From Bugulina stolonifera (lineage: Eukaryota > Bryozoa > Gymnolaemata > Cheilostomatida > Bugulidae), in the NCBI GenBank assembly GCA_935421135.1, contig OW285188.1, forward strand, positions 15,973,233 through 16,037,232: DNA of 64,000 nt, in the 5' to 3' direction. Made by a program: the position numbers and the translations under genes. The stretch's first letter is position 1; each line of letters starts with the position of its first letter. The notes beneath the pieces are model-generated. The model saw only the letters and a list, made by a program, of their open reading frames with translations. It did no database searches and was not told the origin of the DNA. This document shows positions 13,767 through 29,000 of this stretch, one piece after another.

Positions 13767-16186
13767 ATGGCCTCTTCCAGAGCAAGTGCTTCCGAACCCT
13801 CTGCAATACATGAATATCCAAATATCCACAGCATTAACACACATGTTATAAAGTATGGACAGTTAGATGACAAGAAGAGACTGGTCCTTGTTATACCAGG
13901 TAACATAATATTATTCCGGTATTTAGTATATTGAGCCTTCGATTGCTATGTACAAAATACTGATAGAATGTAAATTTTTGAATACTCTCTACAGTATCTA
14001 TTTGGAACAGTTGTGCACATGTACTTCTGTGTATATGCCTCTTACATGTTATTTGTATCTGTTGAGTTTCCTTGCTGTTTTCTTTATTTTGGTGTTCTAA
14101 CTCCATCTGTATTGTAATAGGTAATCCTGGTGCAGTAGCGTTTTATGAAGAGTTCATGAAAACCCTCCACAAACATTCACAGTGGCCAGTGTGGGGATTG
14201 TCTCATGCCGGCCATTCCATAGTTCCAAAACATGTTGGCTGGCAGCGTAAGTTATATAATAGCAGTATATGTGTCAGGAATTGCAGAAGTAGTATGTGTA
14301 GACCCTATATGTGTGTATATATTTATAAAAACTACAGGGGTGCTCCATCTATCAAATAAGATTCTATGCCAATATATTGTTAGTTCATAGACATGAATAC
14401 ATGCTGTTGGACGTTGAAGTTTAGAGGAGATAACCCCTCTGACTGATATTTTTTGTCTATTTTTAGATCCAGATCAATCAGTGTTTACAGTTAAAGGTCA
14501 GATAGAGCACAAGGTGTGCTTTGTAAATGAACATATTCCAGAAGATGTTAAGGTCGTGCTGATTGGCCATTCAATTGGAGCTCATGTCATATTAGAGATG
14601 ATGGATTCTCTCTCCAAAGACAAGGTTCTGGAGGGTAAATTGATTGCCTAATATGTAATCATACAGTACAATCATGTACAGAAATACAATGTGTGTGTCT
14701 GGATGCATTCGCGTGTTTAGGATGGTTATGTGACTTGTAGTAAGCGAAGTCATGCAAACAATAGATAATGATACATGTATTATCTGGTACCAGCAACTTA
14801 CTAATAATTGAATTAATTAATATTTTATTAAGTTCATTTTTAGGTATTTGGTTTTATGAATTAATCACCCATAGATCGACAGTTAACATTTGAAATTTTC
14901 ATTGCAATGTATAAAATCTTTGCCATATTTCAGGCATGTTACTCTTTCCTACTATTGAGAAGATGGCAGCCAGTCCTAAAGGTCGTCGACTTACTCCATT
15001 ACTAAAGAATATGAGGTGGCTCTTTCTACTGGTTGCAGGTGACCTTCAGTCTGTTATAACATACCTACTAATGTGTATGTAGTTTCCTCTCGGTCTATTG
15101 TGACTTCTTACTAATTTCTTTTGTACAGCTGCATCCTATACTTGTGTATGATACTCATTTAAGGAACAACCATCACTCTCGTAGGAGTTATTCCCACCTG
15201 TTTATTTGTACTAGTCGTGACTAACTTCATCCCATTTGTATGGAGTTGTAGCTCTGCTTTGGCTCATCCCATACAGTATTAAGTGTAAGATGATCAGCTA
15301 CCTGTTTGACAACAGAAGGTCAAGGTTACATGTGTCTCGTCACATACCATACTGTATACAGGAGGGAGCTCACAGTGCTATAGATCCTTATTGTTTGTCC
15401 AACACGCTCTATATGGCTAATATTGAAATGAAGGAGGTAGGATCAGTATATAAGTAGAATGGTTGTCAAGTCATTCTCTCCATCCTACTGTGTATACTTG
15501 GTGTAATTTATGTGCTGAATATGGTGTTTTTTCTTGAAAAAATGCATATGAGACACTCATCTATGGGTTCCTTGCTATAAATGCTGTATGTTACAACTAC
15601 TTGCATGCCATGTGTGTACATGAATATATATAGTACATATACATGTACATTGTAACTGTTCTAAGGTTTTTAAGAGTTGTCTTCTTTGAGTCAAGTTCTT
15701 TGTAAACCAACAAAAATTTGTCAAAAGTTTTCTTAGCCTTGATAGAATTGGATGTTCTCATCATGTATGGGACTAAATGTACAATGTATACTATATTTTG
15801 CATATTTTGCTCTGTCATTACAGATTATTATACTATCACTTATCAGTATTTAAACTTAATATGCAGCTTTTATCAGAGATGATAATATTATTTATCTAAG
15901 GTAGATTCACCTAACGGTAACATTATGATATATGCATGTGTTATATATATGTCAGGTAGATGAGCTGAACGAGAGGCTAGTAAGGAGACATATAGATAAG
16001 TCTAGATACTACTACGGGGCTACTGACCACTGGTGCCCTCAAGAACACTACTATAGTATGAAGGACAGATTCCCCAGCCATGATAAAATTGAACTTTGCA
16101 CGGAAGGATTTAGACATGCTTTTATCATAGATTCCAGTAGACCAATGGCAGCCAAGGTTAGTAAATGGTTGGAACTTCTATGTTGA
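13767..16186 (+). CDS. LDAH: Lipid droplet-associated hydrolase (LDAH)
   Basis: Six exons give 315 aa (human protein about 325): 13767-13899, 14121-14246, 14467-14634, 14934-15038, 15252-15436, 15956-16186 (stop TGA). The start is the first in-frame ATG, MASSRASASEPS. Exons 1/2 make the oxyanion-type motif IPGNPGAVAFY. SHAGHS lies in exon 2, and the nucleophile elbow IGHSIGAH (Ser122) in exon 3. LLFPTIEKM follows in exon 4. Asp263 in YYYGATDHWCP and His293 in GFRHAF complete an alpha/beta-hydrolase triad. Exon 5 opens with a hydrophobic stretch (ALLWLIPYSIK) matching the membrane/droplet hairpin region of the family. The acceptor at 15251 was chosen because it restores phase and similarity; an upstream alternative at about 15164 leads to a stop. 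The likely role is a lipid-droplet esterase in neutral lipid or sterol turnover; the substrate of family members is debated. Confidence 0.92.
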
Positions 16187-16219
16187 TATTATTCTAAACA
16201 AGAAATGATATTTTAATTC

Positions 16220-16225
16220 AATAAA
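16220..16225 (+). terminator. Polyadenylation signal of LDAH
   Basis: AATAAA 34 bases after the LDAH stop codon. Confidence 0.6.
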
Positions 16226-17046
16226 ATTAGGAAATTTTATGATTTTTAATAAAATTTAGTTAATAGTATTACCTGTACTATGACTGCCACATTTTGATAT
16301 TACAATGTATTTGAGTTATTGTATGTGGATGCAGTATTTATTAATTTATTTTTCAATATACATTATTACAATAACAAAATAATGTTGGTAAAGGCCATTT
16401 AACATCAATAAATATCAAACGTTTGTGAAAGCTGGAAGCACAATAGTTAGTTGGTGATACATCAATACAAATAGTGAAGTAATACTAATAGCTTGCACCT
16501 AGAAGATATAGTTTGTAATATATTCTCTGCTATACTATTTACACTACAGCTAAACTTGACAACAGTAATAAATATATATTATATACTAATGGTATACTAG
16601 TTTTGTGATCAAAAGGAAAACAAAATACAGTGCACAGTTTCTCTTTGAGTATTTAATGTACTTTGGTTGGTATAAAAATATTTTACTATAGAAATGGCAA
16701 GGAATATATTAATGTAGGAGGTTATGTGGTCCTAAAATGATACAATTATATCTACATGTAAGTTATAGCTCTACACTTTATGGTAATTTAGTTACATTGA
16801 CAATTACACCTGTAGGAAGAAAACTGCTATTATTACTACAGTTATCAACTATATATCACTAGAAAGCTTAGAAATCAATCCCCAGGAGCACATTTTATTC
16901 ACATTGAATAGTGCCATCAAAACAGTACATTAATGGGACAACTCCAAAGCTTCACTTGAACAATAGCAAAATAATGCATGTCTATCTTTGCCAGGGGGTT
17001 AGAGATATAGACTGTGGTAATATACAATAGACTTGATCTAATATAG
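16226..17046. other. Convergent intergenic region LDAH / AGBL
   Basis: AT-rich, no exon recognised. On the minus strand an AATAAA at 16899-16894 lies about 150 bases past the AGBL stop and is a likely 3' end. Confidence 0.5.
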
Positions 17047-20000
17047 CTATGCAGGTTTGGAGGAGGGGATGTTTCTAACCTGTCCCCTTCTGCTGGCTTT
17101 AGGTGCACTTGGTACTGGGTGGTTGGTCATGTGGACAGACACTTTTGATGTGATTTGAATCAGCTCCTGCTTTACCTGCATATAACACAAGAGTTACCTT
17201 AGAACAGGCAAAAAGTAACTTTTTCTAACAAAATTTAGCCTATTCCCATTTATTTACATTATTTACTTGTATATTCTGTGTAGAGGGGGCAGGTAGACCG
17301 TGTGATTTCCAGTTACACCTATACCCATCAGGTTCCATTATAGGTATGTGATTAGCATAGGTGTACCTGTGTGCTTGGTCTGTACTGGTTTAGAAATCTA
17401 CTCTGGTTAGTCTGTTGAGGTTCATTGAATCTGGTGGATCGAGTAGAGCCGTGTTTAGCGCTTGGTTTAGCACTTGGTTTAGCAACAGGTAGCTGGTTGT
17501 GGTGTTGACTCCGAGATTCAATGGGTGGTGAGGAAGTACTTGGAGGTACTTGTTTCTGAGACGTAGACAGCCTGCGTTGTCTTGCTGCCAATTCCTGTAC
17601 CGATAAGTATGACCATTTTATGATACTAATATAACAAATGGGTTGTTGAATTTCAGACTGTTTGTGAAAGGTTTGCCTGCTTTGTTTAGTGCAATGAAGG
17701 GGTGAATGTTCCCAGCTTAATAATGCATCACAGTGGATGAACAAAGACAGTGAGAACTAAGGACAGGTGACAGTAAACATCTTATGGTATGCCATCTACC
17801 TACCAGTATTGTGTTCTTATTGGCTGGTCTGTTGCCATTCTCTGCATTCATCTCAGTTAGCTCCTTTCTCAACTGCTCGATATCATTGTCTGTTTCCATT
17901 ACTATCTTCTCTAGATATTTCCTATAAGCACAATTCTGACCAGTAACATTTACACAGAGCAATTAGGAGTTGTCCTCTCTCTGGATTTATAATATTATGG
18001 TGCAAACAACTCCAACCAAAATAAATATTAGGTGTAGAATAAGTATTCAATAAATCATTACAGCTGACACATTTCACATTAACAGGAAATAGCCTTAGTC
18101 ACATGACTGGCATGCTCCCCCCTCCCCCCTTCATGAGCTCAAGATTCCAATGCAAAGTTATCTCTGCATTCGTCATACCATATCTCTTTATACAATTCAT
18201 AGAAATAGAGAGGACAATCCAAAGTTACAATCACTGGTTCATACAACATACCGTAACCATTGATGTGATATGAACGATAGATATATTGTAAGCAGCGAAG
18301 CATTAGTAAAGTCAAAAGTATGCCAGCGATCATCAGTCACATTACAACAACAATAACAACAACAACAGATGTGCAACTCATAGCGTATGCCATACCTGGA
18401 TACACTGTTCAAACTATTAATTAAAAATCATGTTAACATCAAATTGGGTAGACATGAGTAACAAAGCCTCTAGAACTTCAAAATTATAGGTTTTTTAATT
18501 AATATGGGGACTATTCCCATGATGTAAATGTTGGGACAATCATATAGTAATAATACTAATAATAATAATAATAACCATAACAGAGATAACCTATGACAGA
18601 ATGCCCATTTGGAGTATTTAATTTAAAAGGCCAATATCTGCTTACCCACTGGATGAACGTATGTTGCTATTAGCAATGTCAGCACAGAGACTCTCCCTTA
18701 GCTGTTCAATATCATTCAGCTCATTGGTCAGTTGTTGGTGTAACTCTCCTGTATCTACTGGAATCCTTTGCCTCTGCAACTTCCCGGAGTGAAGAGCGTT
18801 GGCAGTGGTAGCATTGCTAGCTGTGGTAGCAGGTACTCTTGTTGTGGCACCAGTAGCAGGTACCCTAGTTGTGACACTAGTAGTAGGGGCACTATTTGTA
18901 GTAGTAGCAGAAGCTGTAGCAGATGAAGTTGCAGAACGCTGGCGTAATGATCGCTTAGCAGACTGTGCACCAGATGACTGTCCTTTCTCTACAGATCCAT
19001 GACCTAGAAGATAGATACTGTGATGTATATATTCAGAATTGAAGATGTTCACGAATATAATAATAGGTTGATGACTAATAAAATGTACGTGTAGATATCT
19101 TTCAGTCTATAGTTAGATTTATAAATTACTATTTTATAACATTCTTTTGCAAAAAAATTAACAACATCGGTGATAGGTAAGTAAAGAATTAGATATGTAC
19201 AAGCTCATACTGATAACAACTTTTACCTTGTGATTATTAGATTAGAATGAACACAATAATTTGAAATTAATACGATTAAACCGTGAAGTTTCTTTCTTTC
19301 CAATGTGAATGTTTTGTAAGCAGAACTGAATTATAAAGCTAAACTAGAGGCCAGCTTATAGCATTAAAGGAATGCTGATGCTTACCAAATATGAATACTT
19401 TACTACTCACTCCTACAACTCAATCACTCAATCAATGTGATTATAGTCTACTCAGTTGATAAGGAGTTAGTCGACAGATATGCATATTATACTATGACAG
19501 TATTATGAATTAAAACTTATTTTGAAATTAATAATAATAATGGTGAGTAGAATCTCGGGCTCCTACTATAAACACTATAAAAATTGAATCTCTCTTGAAA
19601 ACTTGCAAAAGTTTTCAGAACAAATTGAATAATAATGAACATGGTCCTTGGCTATGCATAACTTTTGACTACAAGCAATATGAAGGGAGCATCTAGCAAG
19701 AATATATAAATGTCGACTACAGATGATCGACAACGCAATTAAAAGAACAGATAGCATAAGGTGGCCACTAGGGGTACTGGGGGTCATTCCACTAATACTA
19801 AAGCACGTCGACACTTATACAATTGTAGAGAGTACTACCTACCCGTTAAGGGCTGCCATATTGACGGCAACCGAGCTGTTTCATCATAAAATATACAGAT
19901 CACAATCATTTTAAACAATAAATAGGAAGAGGAAATAATATGATAGGGAATGACTATAGAGACTATGCTACATTGTGCACGCGAATACTATTTCTAAAAG

Positions 20001-23000
20001 TTGTACATAAAAATGGCATCCTGTGAGGATAGGAAATGATAGGTCCTTTCTAACACAACCCCCCAAAATATTATATCACATTTACTGTATATCATAATTT
20101 TACCTGTTTTGGATGCGGAGTCAAATGGCAGAGGATGCTGCTTTATAACATTTCCTTCCAGTGCTGCCGACATATCAACCTAAGAGACATATGATTACAT
20201 GTATATATGGTATATAAACAAATAATTACCTCAAATGGTAAGATAGAGTCCAAAGACCAGATACTGTAAAATAATTCCATGTTTTCGTAAAAAGGTTCAA
20301 CATCTACGTAAGGAGATCACTACTGTAGCTAAGACTTTAAATTAACACGACTTGCATCAAGAAAGTATACGAGTATTAAAATATCAGCTTAAGATTTACT
20401 GGAGTGACTTGCACTACACTTAAGTAAAACTGAAGTCAATATGTTCCACTTCAATTCACTAATACATGTAGATCATACAAGTATAAACCATGGAATCATC
20501 CCCACCTGTTTAATAGCCTGTGGTTTATGAAAAGACATCAAAGCCTTTCTATCAGATACTTTTTGCCTAGCTGTATAGTTCCATGAGGAATTGTTCATAG
20601 CCCTGGAGTCTGATGTAGGTGATCGGTTGTCTCCATATGTGTTTTCCTAAAGAACCCAAACAGCTTTATTATTATGTGCTATTATCACAGCCATTCAACG
20701 TGTCAATAATGATAAAAAAGGAGAACAACTCCACATACATGCATATGACAACACTCACAGATAATGGATATAGGAACCGCTCTACTTCAGGTGTGGTTAC
20801 AGCGTTAGGTAGCCTAGGAGGACCATCACCATAGCCCCCTAGATGGCTGACATCTGTAATAAATAATATAATACTTTAACTCTGCTAATATTACCCCAAG
20901 TAATGCATGATACTACAGCTAATAACCGAATTCCAAGTATCAGTGCAACGTCATTGTATATGTGAAGAGTTGTAGTAACAATCAAAGCCAAGGCGACTAA
21001 TAACAATTATTAGAAGAAGTTACGTGTACACGTAGATGTTAGAAGATATTGAGATAGTACATAATACAGAAAAATAATATGACATCACAACCATCAGGTC
21101 ATACCAGGGTAAGGTGAAAGGTCAACAGAAGAGGTTAATAGCTCAAAAGGTCAAAGGTACCATTACCCATCATGACCAGGACTGTAGTGCAGAGGTTGAG
21201 GTTATCATACAGTGTAAGTTTAGTAAAACCCATGTTGAAGGAGCATCGCATTTCGCACTGTGTGAAGAACCTGAGGTTAGAAAATGGTTTTCATCCTACA
21301 CCGGACCCGGACCGGACCCCCCTTCCCAAATATGAAATAGGAGTTGACCAGTGAGTTCATAAAACAGCAGGTTCTTCAGACAGTACGACTTATGAGTTAT
21401 AGAGTTTCAAATATTTAGTAGGCTAAGAGGCATAAGAGTCAATCGAAATTTGGAAGCAACAAATTAGGTTTCAGTGCTTCAGAGTTAGTATTTAGGGCAA
21501 GTTTGAGGGCACAGTAAATGGTTGTGTATCATTAAATTAGCCAAAAGGTCAAAGAGATGACCAACAGAAGGTTAGAGTTGACAAGCGGTTTGGTTTTACA
21601 CTACCTGAATTGTTAACCCTTGTCAACAAGTATTGAGCAGCAAATGAACATTCTGGCTGATTATCAGTCAGATCATTTAAGTTCATTGCTAACGGTCTAT
21701 TGTTGTTAGAAGTGGAGTATCTGAGATGTCCTACAGAGAGTATGGTGGAATATGCATATACCAGGCAATACTCTAATAAATACATTATATAAACAGGCAA
21801 TTGTTAATCATAAAGAATATACATGTACATGTATATTTGGTGCTATTGCATAATATGCAGTCGTTTTCTCCCCTCCCAATAGACCAAGAGAGGACAAATT
21901 CAAATTATAAATTAAGATTTTGGGCACACCCATGACTTGTATGTACACTACACTGATAATATCAATATTACCTTTTACTGGTTTTGCTTTCAGATTTGTG
22001 CTTGACATCATATCCTTCGTGATTGAAGCTAGATATGCTTTCTACAAGACAATAAGTTAAAATGACAAAAACTGTATGACAGCTCCCCATAAGGCATATA
22101 TACCAAGTATATAGAAGTAGATGCTGACAGAACCCTTCAAAATTGATCTCTTGTACATCAAACAATCACTTTTAAACCCAAGTTATTGCATTAGAAAGAA
22201 CTAGAACAACCAGCGGAATTTTTTATTGTAAACTATGTGAGGAAGCCTGAGCATTGAGCAGTCTGTTAATTTAATGTAATACAATTTCTGTTATAAACAT
22301 AAGCAAATGTCACAGCAGTACAGCACATTGCCATAACTACCTGTTCCTCAGCCCCAGGAATATCCTCTTCCTGTTTAATTAATAAATATTATTTAATATG
22401 GTTTGAATTAAGATATAAAACTTTAAGTTTAATAGTTTAAAAGTTTAATAGCAGATAGAATAAGGTATTTTAGTAAACAGATACAGGCTATACAGTCATA
22501 TCACTCATTTAGTCATTTAGTAAAGTATTATGTAAAAGTGCATCTAAAAGTATTAAGTGTTAAGAAACATGTAGTATAAAAATATGGGTGTTATGCTTTT
22601 TAGCAATAAAAATCAAATAAATATCAAATGAGTTAATAGTCTACAACTGCATGTATCTTTAATCCACTCCCATCTCATTGTTCTTTTCAAGCAGAAACAC
22701 ATGGTCTATTTTGAAGCCTCAAACCAAGACACACTTCTCCATTAAATTAGTTACTTTACACATAAACAGCAATTCCTGCCTATCACTCTATTACTAACAG
22801 TAAATGCAAGTTATCATGATAGTTACACTCTGTACCTACAGTGAACTACAGCCAACTACGTTTATATGTCTATGCTACATGTACACGATTAATAGTATTC
22901 AAAGTTATCCTCTCTTTGAGGAGTGTTGATAGATAGAGATTAATTGTGAACATTAGGCAAAAAGTTTTGTTAGGAATCTATTTAGTTTCTATATACATGT

Positions 23001-26000
23001 ACCTCATCCTCTGGGTCTATCAACCCCAAACCATTGACTACCAATTCTTCCTAGCATACAACATTAAACAATCACATAAAAAGGGGACAACAAGGAAATG
23101 ATCAAATAAAGCAAGAGCTAGGTAAACTCACAGAAGGATCAACATTGTTACCTGATGCATGTACAACTCATGCTTCCTTGCCTGCGTCAGGTAGAAAAAA
23201 TTACTCATTCTAATTGTACACTACATGTACATGTATATCTCTACCCTACTGACCTTTTGTATTTGCCTGAACAAAGTGTTCACAATATTACATGGTTCAT
23301 GGTTGGCTGTAAAATCTATGAGTGAGAGCCATAAGAGTGTACCCGCTGGCCATGTGCAGTTGAGTAACTATTAGGTATAAATCTGCTATATAAATGCGCA
23401 GTGCATGTTGCAGAAAACTGAAGCAAGTACATCACTGCAGCAGAAAATATTGTGAAAGTTTTGCCGTGAGTACCAAAAATCAGTAGGGTATATAATTAAC
23501 TAAGTCATCATCACATTCTACACAATATACAGCATGTGACAAAATCTAAAATCCTAAAATCGTGATTAGGTTTAGCAGAAAAACATGTAGTAGGTGGGAA
23601 TAACTATTACTATGCTTCTAGATTTCAAGACACTTCTACACATCAGGCAATTGTTCCTCAAGAGAGTGAGTCAATGTGATAATATGACTTGTGGTATTGA
23701 CACAAGCAGACTACACAGACAACTAAATTGATGTAAAATAAGATAATGTAAATATAAACAACTAACCGATCTCTCCGTATCTCCACGATAAGGTGGAGTC
23801 CTATCAGAGCCGCCGGAAGACAGGAAATCACCAGAATGCTTAGCTGAGAGACAACGTCTGCCATGCTTGTCTTTGACCACTGATTGACTATGGTGGCAAT
23901 TCTCATGGCGTGATGTCGCACTGGACACCCTCGAACCATTCTAAAATAGATCCAACTATCTACATCTGTATAATGATAAAGCTGTATGCTCGTAGACATA
24001 ACTTAAAGAAGTTGAGTTGGATTTTTATATTTTGCAACTAAAACTTCTAGCAACAGAAAGTCTCTCGTATAATATTATAGTAAAAATAGGTATGTCTGTG
24101 GTCTGGTTCATTGTAAATAAACATTGCTATGGTCTACAAGCCTCTAGTTAGTGATTAACACAATATGCATACATTTAGAGCATTATGGGTTAAGAGTTAT
24201 GGGTTAGAAAAGAGTAGGAAATAAATAGTGTTATTATCTCGAATACTCGGGAGTTTTCCTACCTTAGCACTAGAAGATGCATTGGAACGTTTACGCTTAC
24301 CATCCCCCAGTCCATTTGAGGAAGTACCCTACAGAAGTTATTCCTTTAAACTGAGGGAAGACAATGCTTATCACAGAAAGAGCAAACTAGAAGGTTGAAC
24401 ATCAATTATGATCGTTAGGGGAATTAAAGTTGTATGCTGGGAGAAAAAATTAGTCTTGAAGAAAATGAGAAAGACAGACGGACAGTAAGGAAACTGAAAA
24501 CTAGTTGAGTATTGTTAGGAGGAAGTTACGACAAAGATTTGGTTTTCCATCCAACGAAATACCTGCATAAACAACCTCTACAAATAGTCATAATTATAGC
24601 TTTACTCACTTTTAGAGATCATTCTAATGATGCATAACACTTATTCAGTTCTCAAACGCTTTAAATTGAATAATTATATTCAATAGAAAGATCAAGGAGA
24701 CAATCAATGTAAGAGGATAGATACAAGACTGTAAGGGTTGGAGTGAACTCTCATCTGAACTTATAAGCTAACGTTATATGATATCCACATATTATTACAG
24801 TAGGGTAATAAAATTACATGTAAATAGTAAATACAAGTAGGCCTGAAAGCGCTGTTATACTTTTGTTTGGAACCTCTTTACACAGAACTAGATTAAAATT
24901 TTTTCCCTTGCCATATGGTCTCTCAAAATCTGTTACATGAAAAATCAGAGCAGTGTAGACAATTATATGTATATAGTGCATATAAATACATTGTATATGC
25001 ATTCTATAAATATTACCTGCGTGGCAGCCTTTCTCAGTTTATCTCTCTCCTTTTTACTCAGCGTCTTCTTCTTCTGACTCTTAGCCTAAATTCCAGGAGA
25101 TAAGAGAGTTAATATACAATTTAAACATGTATAACAAACACTCATGTGATAAATATACCATTTAGGTAGATGTAGCTGCTAACCTGGTATAGATACTCAA
25201 CGAAAATGGCCTTTTCATACAATTAGATCATATTTTTGAAGTTATCCTCACCTACCTTATTTTGCATATACTCAATGTTTACAGGTAGACCATCAGATAC
25301 TGAGCTATCGGACCCACCATCATCATCGCTGCAAATAGTCATCATATTATGTGTACTGTCATGGCAACCATTGATCTTATATGTGGTTTTGTAAGCCAAG
25401 TGTATTATCAGCTGTGCATTGTAATCGTAGATTCTGTAGACAAACCACCATTTTATCCAGATGTATAACACGCCAACCCAAGTAACTGAGAGCAAAAAAC
25501 TTGGCGCAGCCATTGCAGCCTTGTATGTATACCATCAATTCCATCGTCAGTGCCTGTCACTGAGTGATGCTGTATGGTAATTTTAACCCAATTTAATTTA
25601 ATTTTAACCCAATTTAACTTAGAACCAACAATTCAATCTCCCCCAAACACAACTGTCAACAATACCTGAGATCCACTCCAGCAGCCAGGAGTTCCTCTAC
25701 GTTCAGATTAGGGTCTTGCAAGTCCACAGACTTACCATTGAGCATAATATTGGTTTTACCAAGTCTGGCAAACCGGCTCAGAATCTGATTCTTTAGAGCA
25801 TCCTCCAATTCAGACAGAATCATATCATACTGCAAAATATCAATGTATATAAAATATACGCTATATAGGCCTACCAGTAAATATACAACTGTAATACAAT
25901 ACTTGGGTATTGGTAATTCGTATTTTACAATACAGATACAAGAATGTAAAATCAGAAATGATTTGTCACTAGTAATATAGCTTATAGTGTAGCATCAGAA

Positions 26001-29000
26001 TCAATTTCATATTAAATATATTATACATAATTGATAATGCTGGTCAGTAAACAGCATTACAGGTTATTACAAAATGTCTATATAGATTCAAGGACTACCA
26101 ACTACACTACAACACAAGTATGTGTCACTCTACACTCTTCCACAAAGATATAGTACAGAACCAGAGTTGAAACAAACGTAAAACAATAATACAAAAGTAA
26201 ATACCAAGGAGAATATTGATAAAAGTTATTTCACTTTTAGTAATAGTTAGTAATTTAGTAATTAGGTATCTTGAATTCATATTATGGCATGTAGTACGCA
26301 GCATGATTAACAGTGGACATGTGAATAACGGACCCAAAAGTTGTTGTCTTTTGAAAACTCGACCCCAGACCAATAGAGCATACAATAAAGCTACAGCAAA
26401 CAAGTATAACGTAATGTATACATCACAATGTTGATTGATAGGAACAAACTATTACAGTTCACAACATTTGACACAACTTGATTCACTGAAAGACTAGAAA
26501 CTAACCCTCATGTCAGAAGTGAATGCTTACAATACCAAGTTTAACGATTGACTTAATTAATGTTAGTTTTCAGTCTTTGCAGGTTAGCAATAGGTATACG
26601 AGAGGTGAAGTGGCTTACATTATGTGAAATTCTAAAATAAGAGAAAATTAATAAAAAATAACATACATGTAGCTGATAATCTTTATGACTAGCTACAAAG
26701 CAGCCATTTTTACTCAAGTTATGGAGATGAAGCAATGAAAGGCTGTAAAGTGCAGAGCTTGCTGTTGGCGACAGGTACATAGGTGTTTCCAGTGCAACTG
26801 AACAGAATATAAACTAAGATAATTCTAGAATATTTACCATTGGATGAAAGTGATGAGAAGTTGCATAGCCAGTGTTAAAGATTGCCAGCAAAATTATAAA
26901 TAATGAAGTATTAGTAAATCATTATGTGGTAATAAATAAATAATTGTTGATGCAGTGTAAATGTTAAAACAATCTATAAGAATCCTTTCACCACCAAAAT
27001 ACTGCAGGTAATGTATTGTAATACTGCAGGTAATGTATTGCAATACTGCAGGTAATGTATTGTAATACTGTAGGTAATGTATTGCAATACTACAGGTAAT
27101 GTATTGCAATACTGTAGATTATGCAATGTATACTTCTACGAAGTTTTTGGCATTGACTTCATGTATCTACATTACTAACAGCAATACGCTGCAGATCTAT
27201 GAAACTTTATCTAATGAGAGGAATAAAAACTACCACTACATATAGATATCCAACGTATGTTCTAGAACAAACCTGACTACTAGCATTCAGTAGCAGTTCC
27301 TACCTTAGTTTTATCTGGATCACAATAGTCTAGAAGAGTGTCACAGAAGTGGTAGCCCATAGATTCAAAGTCTCGCATGTTGAAGTGGTACGACATGGAA
27401 CTACCAACGGAAGTTCCACAGAAAGTCGCCTACAACGGATACCAGTAGCTGTGTCACATGTGAGTAGTACAGAGTATGGTAGTGCATTTATTTTCTGAAA
27501 TAAACTGTTTAATAGCCATCATTTTTCAAAAAGAACGTTTTAGGTTGAAAATGGACAAAAAGATTGACAAAGAATCAGGAAAAGACAGTAAACAACATGA
27601 AAGCAACAAGTAAGTTGTTAGACCCAATATAGAGTATTGTGGCAGAACATTAGCTCCAATATAACACCAATACAGAACCAATATCATGCCTTGACATTCG
27701 TCCAACTCACACAACATTTAGGAATAACATCGCATCTCAACATCAATAACATGTTGAATCAATATTGACTTGTTGCTTGAGGAAATGAGAGGAATGAACA
27801 CCATTACTACATAACTACAATACTACTCACCTCCATTGTGAAGCTGTTGGTAATTCCCATGTTCCACATGACGATCCTACCCGTACCTTCTTTACCCTTC
27901 TGTACTTTGAAACTGCATTCATCAAACACAAACTAAAACATAGAAGTATAACAACTTGATAATATCCAGTTTACAACATATTATTGTGAGCGTTCAACAT
28001 GCAGAAGTTCTTTATTCAATTTCAATGGCATTTTAGCAAAAATAAAATTAATAGTATTTACTGAAAATACATTGTTACCAGTTTTACCTACAGTACACAT
28101 GCATGTACATGCAGACTAATACTTGCATACCTTTTCAGGGCAGTTCTTTCCTAGCATGGCTGGAAATATTCTCTCATGCAGTCGTTTACTTCGATCTGCA
28201 CGATTCTCACAGCCATAGATGAAGACGTTCTGTTTCCTGCTGTGTCCATGCAGGTCACAGTATAGCACCACTTCTCTCTCTAGCAGCAGTCTGTATAAGA
28301 ACAGCAGACAAGACATCATGTAACATTGCGTAATATAGTATAACACAAAACGACATAAAATGTCTCATTCAATAAACTTTGCAATCATAAGTTGAACAGA
28401 TCGCTTACTTTTTAATCATGGTTTTAGCCCCCATAATTGTAGGATATGATTCAGTCAGCTGTGACTTGTAGTTTCTGTTGAGATCTCGTCCAGCCAGAGA
28501 ACATCTGTAGTTCCCTACTATTACACCGTCAGGGTTCAACATCGGCACTATTTTAAATATGAATGTGTCTCGAAGAACCTATAGAATACAACATAAAACA
28601 AATAGCATACATTAATATAATTTTTATAATATATTATGTAGTATACATGTATATCCCATGATGTCACATTACCACTAAATTTCCATCGTTTGAGCTGCTA
28701 CACAACTTGCACTAATAGCAGTAATGGATAAATAGTAGAGCTAAGCCAACCAGAGCTCTCACTAATATTTGGCATAGAGCCAGCTCAAATGTCTGCATAC
28801 TGATAGCATGCACTGGCGCACCTCACCGACTGACTAGTGATCACTCCTTACTTACCTTGGCGTCTGCAGAGTTGCCCAGAAGGTAGTCTAGTAAACCTTT
28901 CATCATCCAACTACCATTAGTCTCACCAGGGTGTACCCGAGCAGTCACCACAACTGCCTTCTTGCCCTATAACACAGACACTAGTAATATGGTGGACATG

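Noticed and set aside
15164..15300. Alternative LDAH exon starting near 15170 (GTTITLVGVIP)
   Set aside because: It runs into TAA at 15279 in that frame; the acceptor at 15251 keeps phase and matches the family.
18755..19002. Leucine-rich and valine-rich frames on both strands
   Set aside because: Shadows of the low-complexity AGBL exon 19003-18646, whose frame alone has flanking splice sites in phase.
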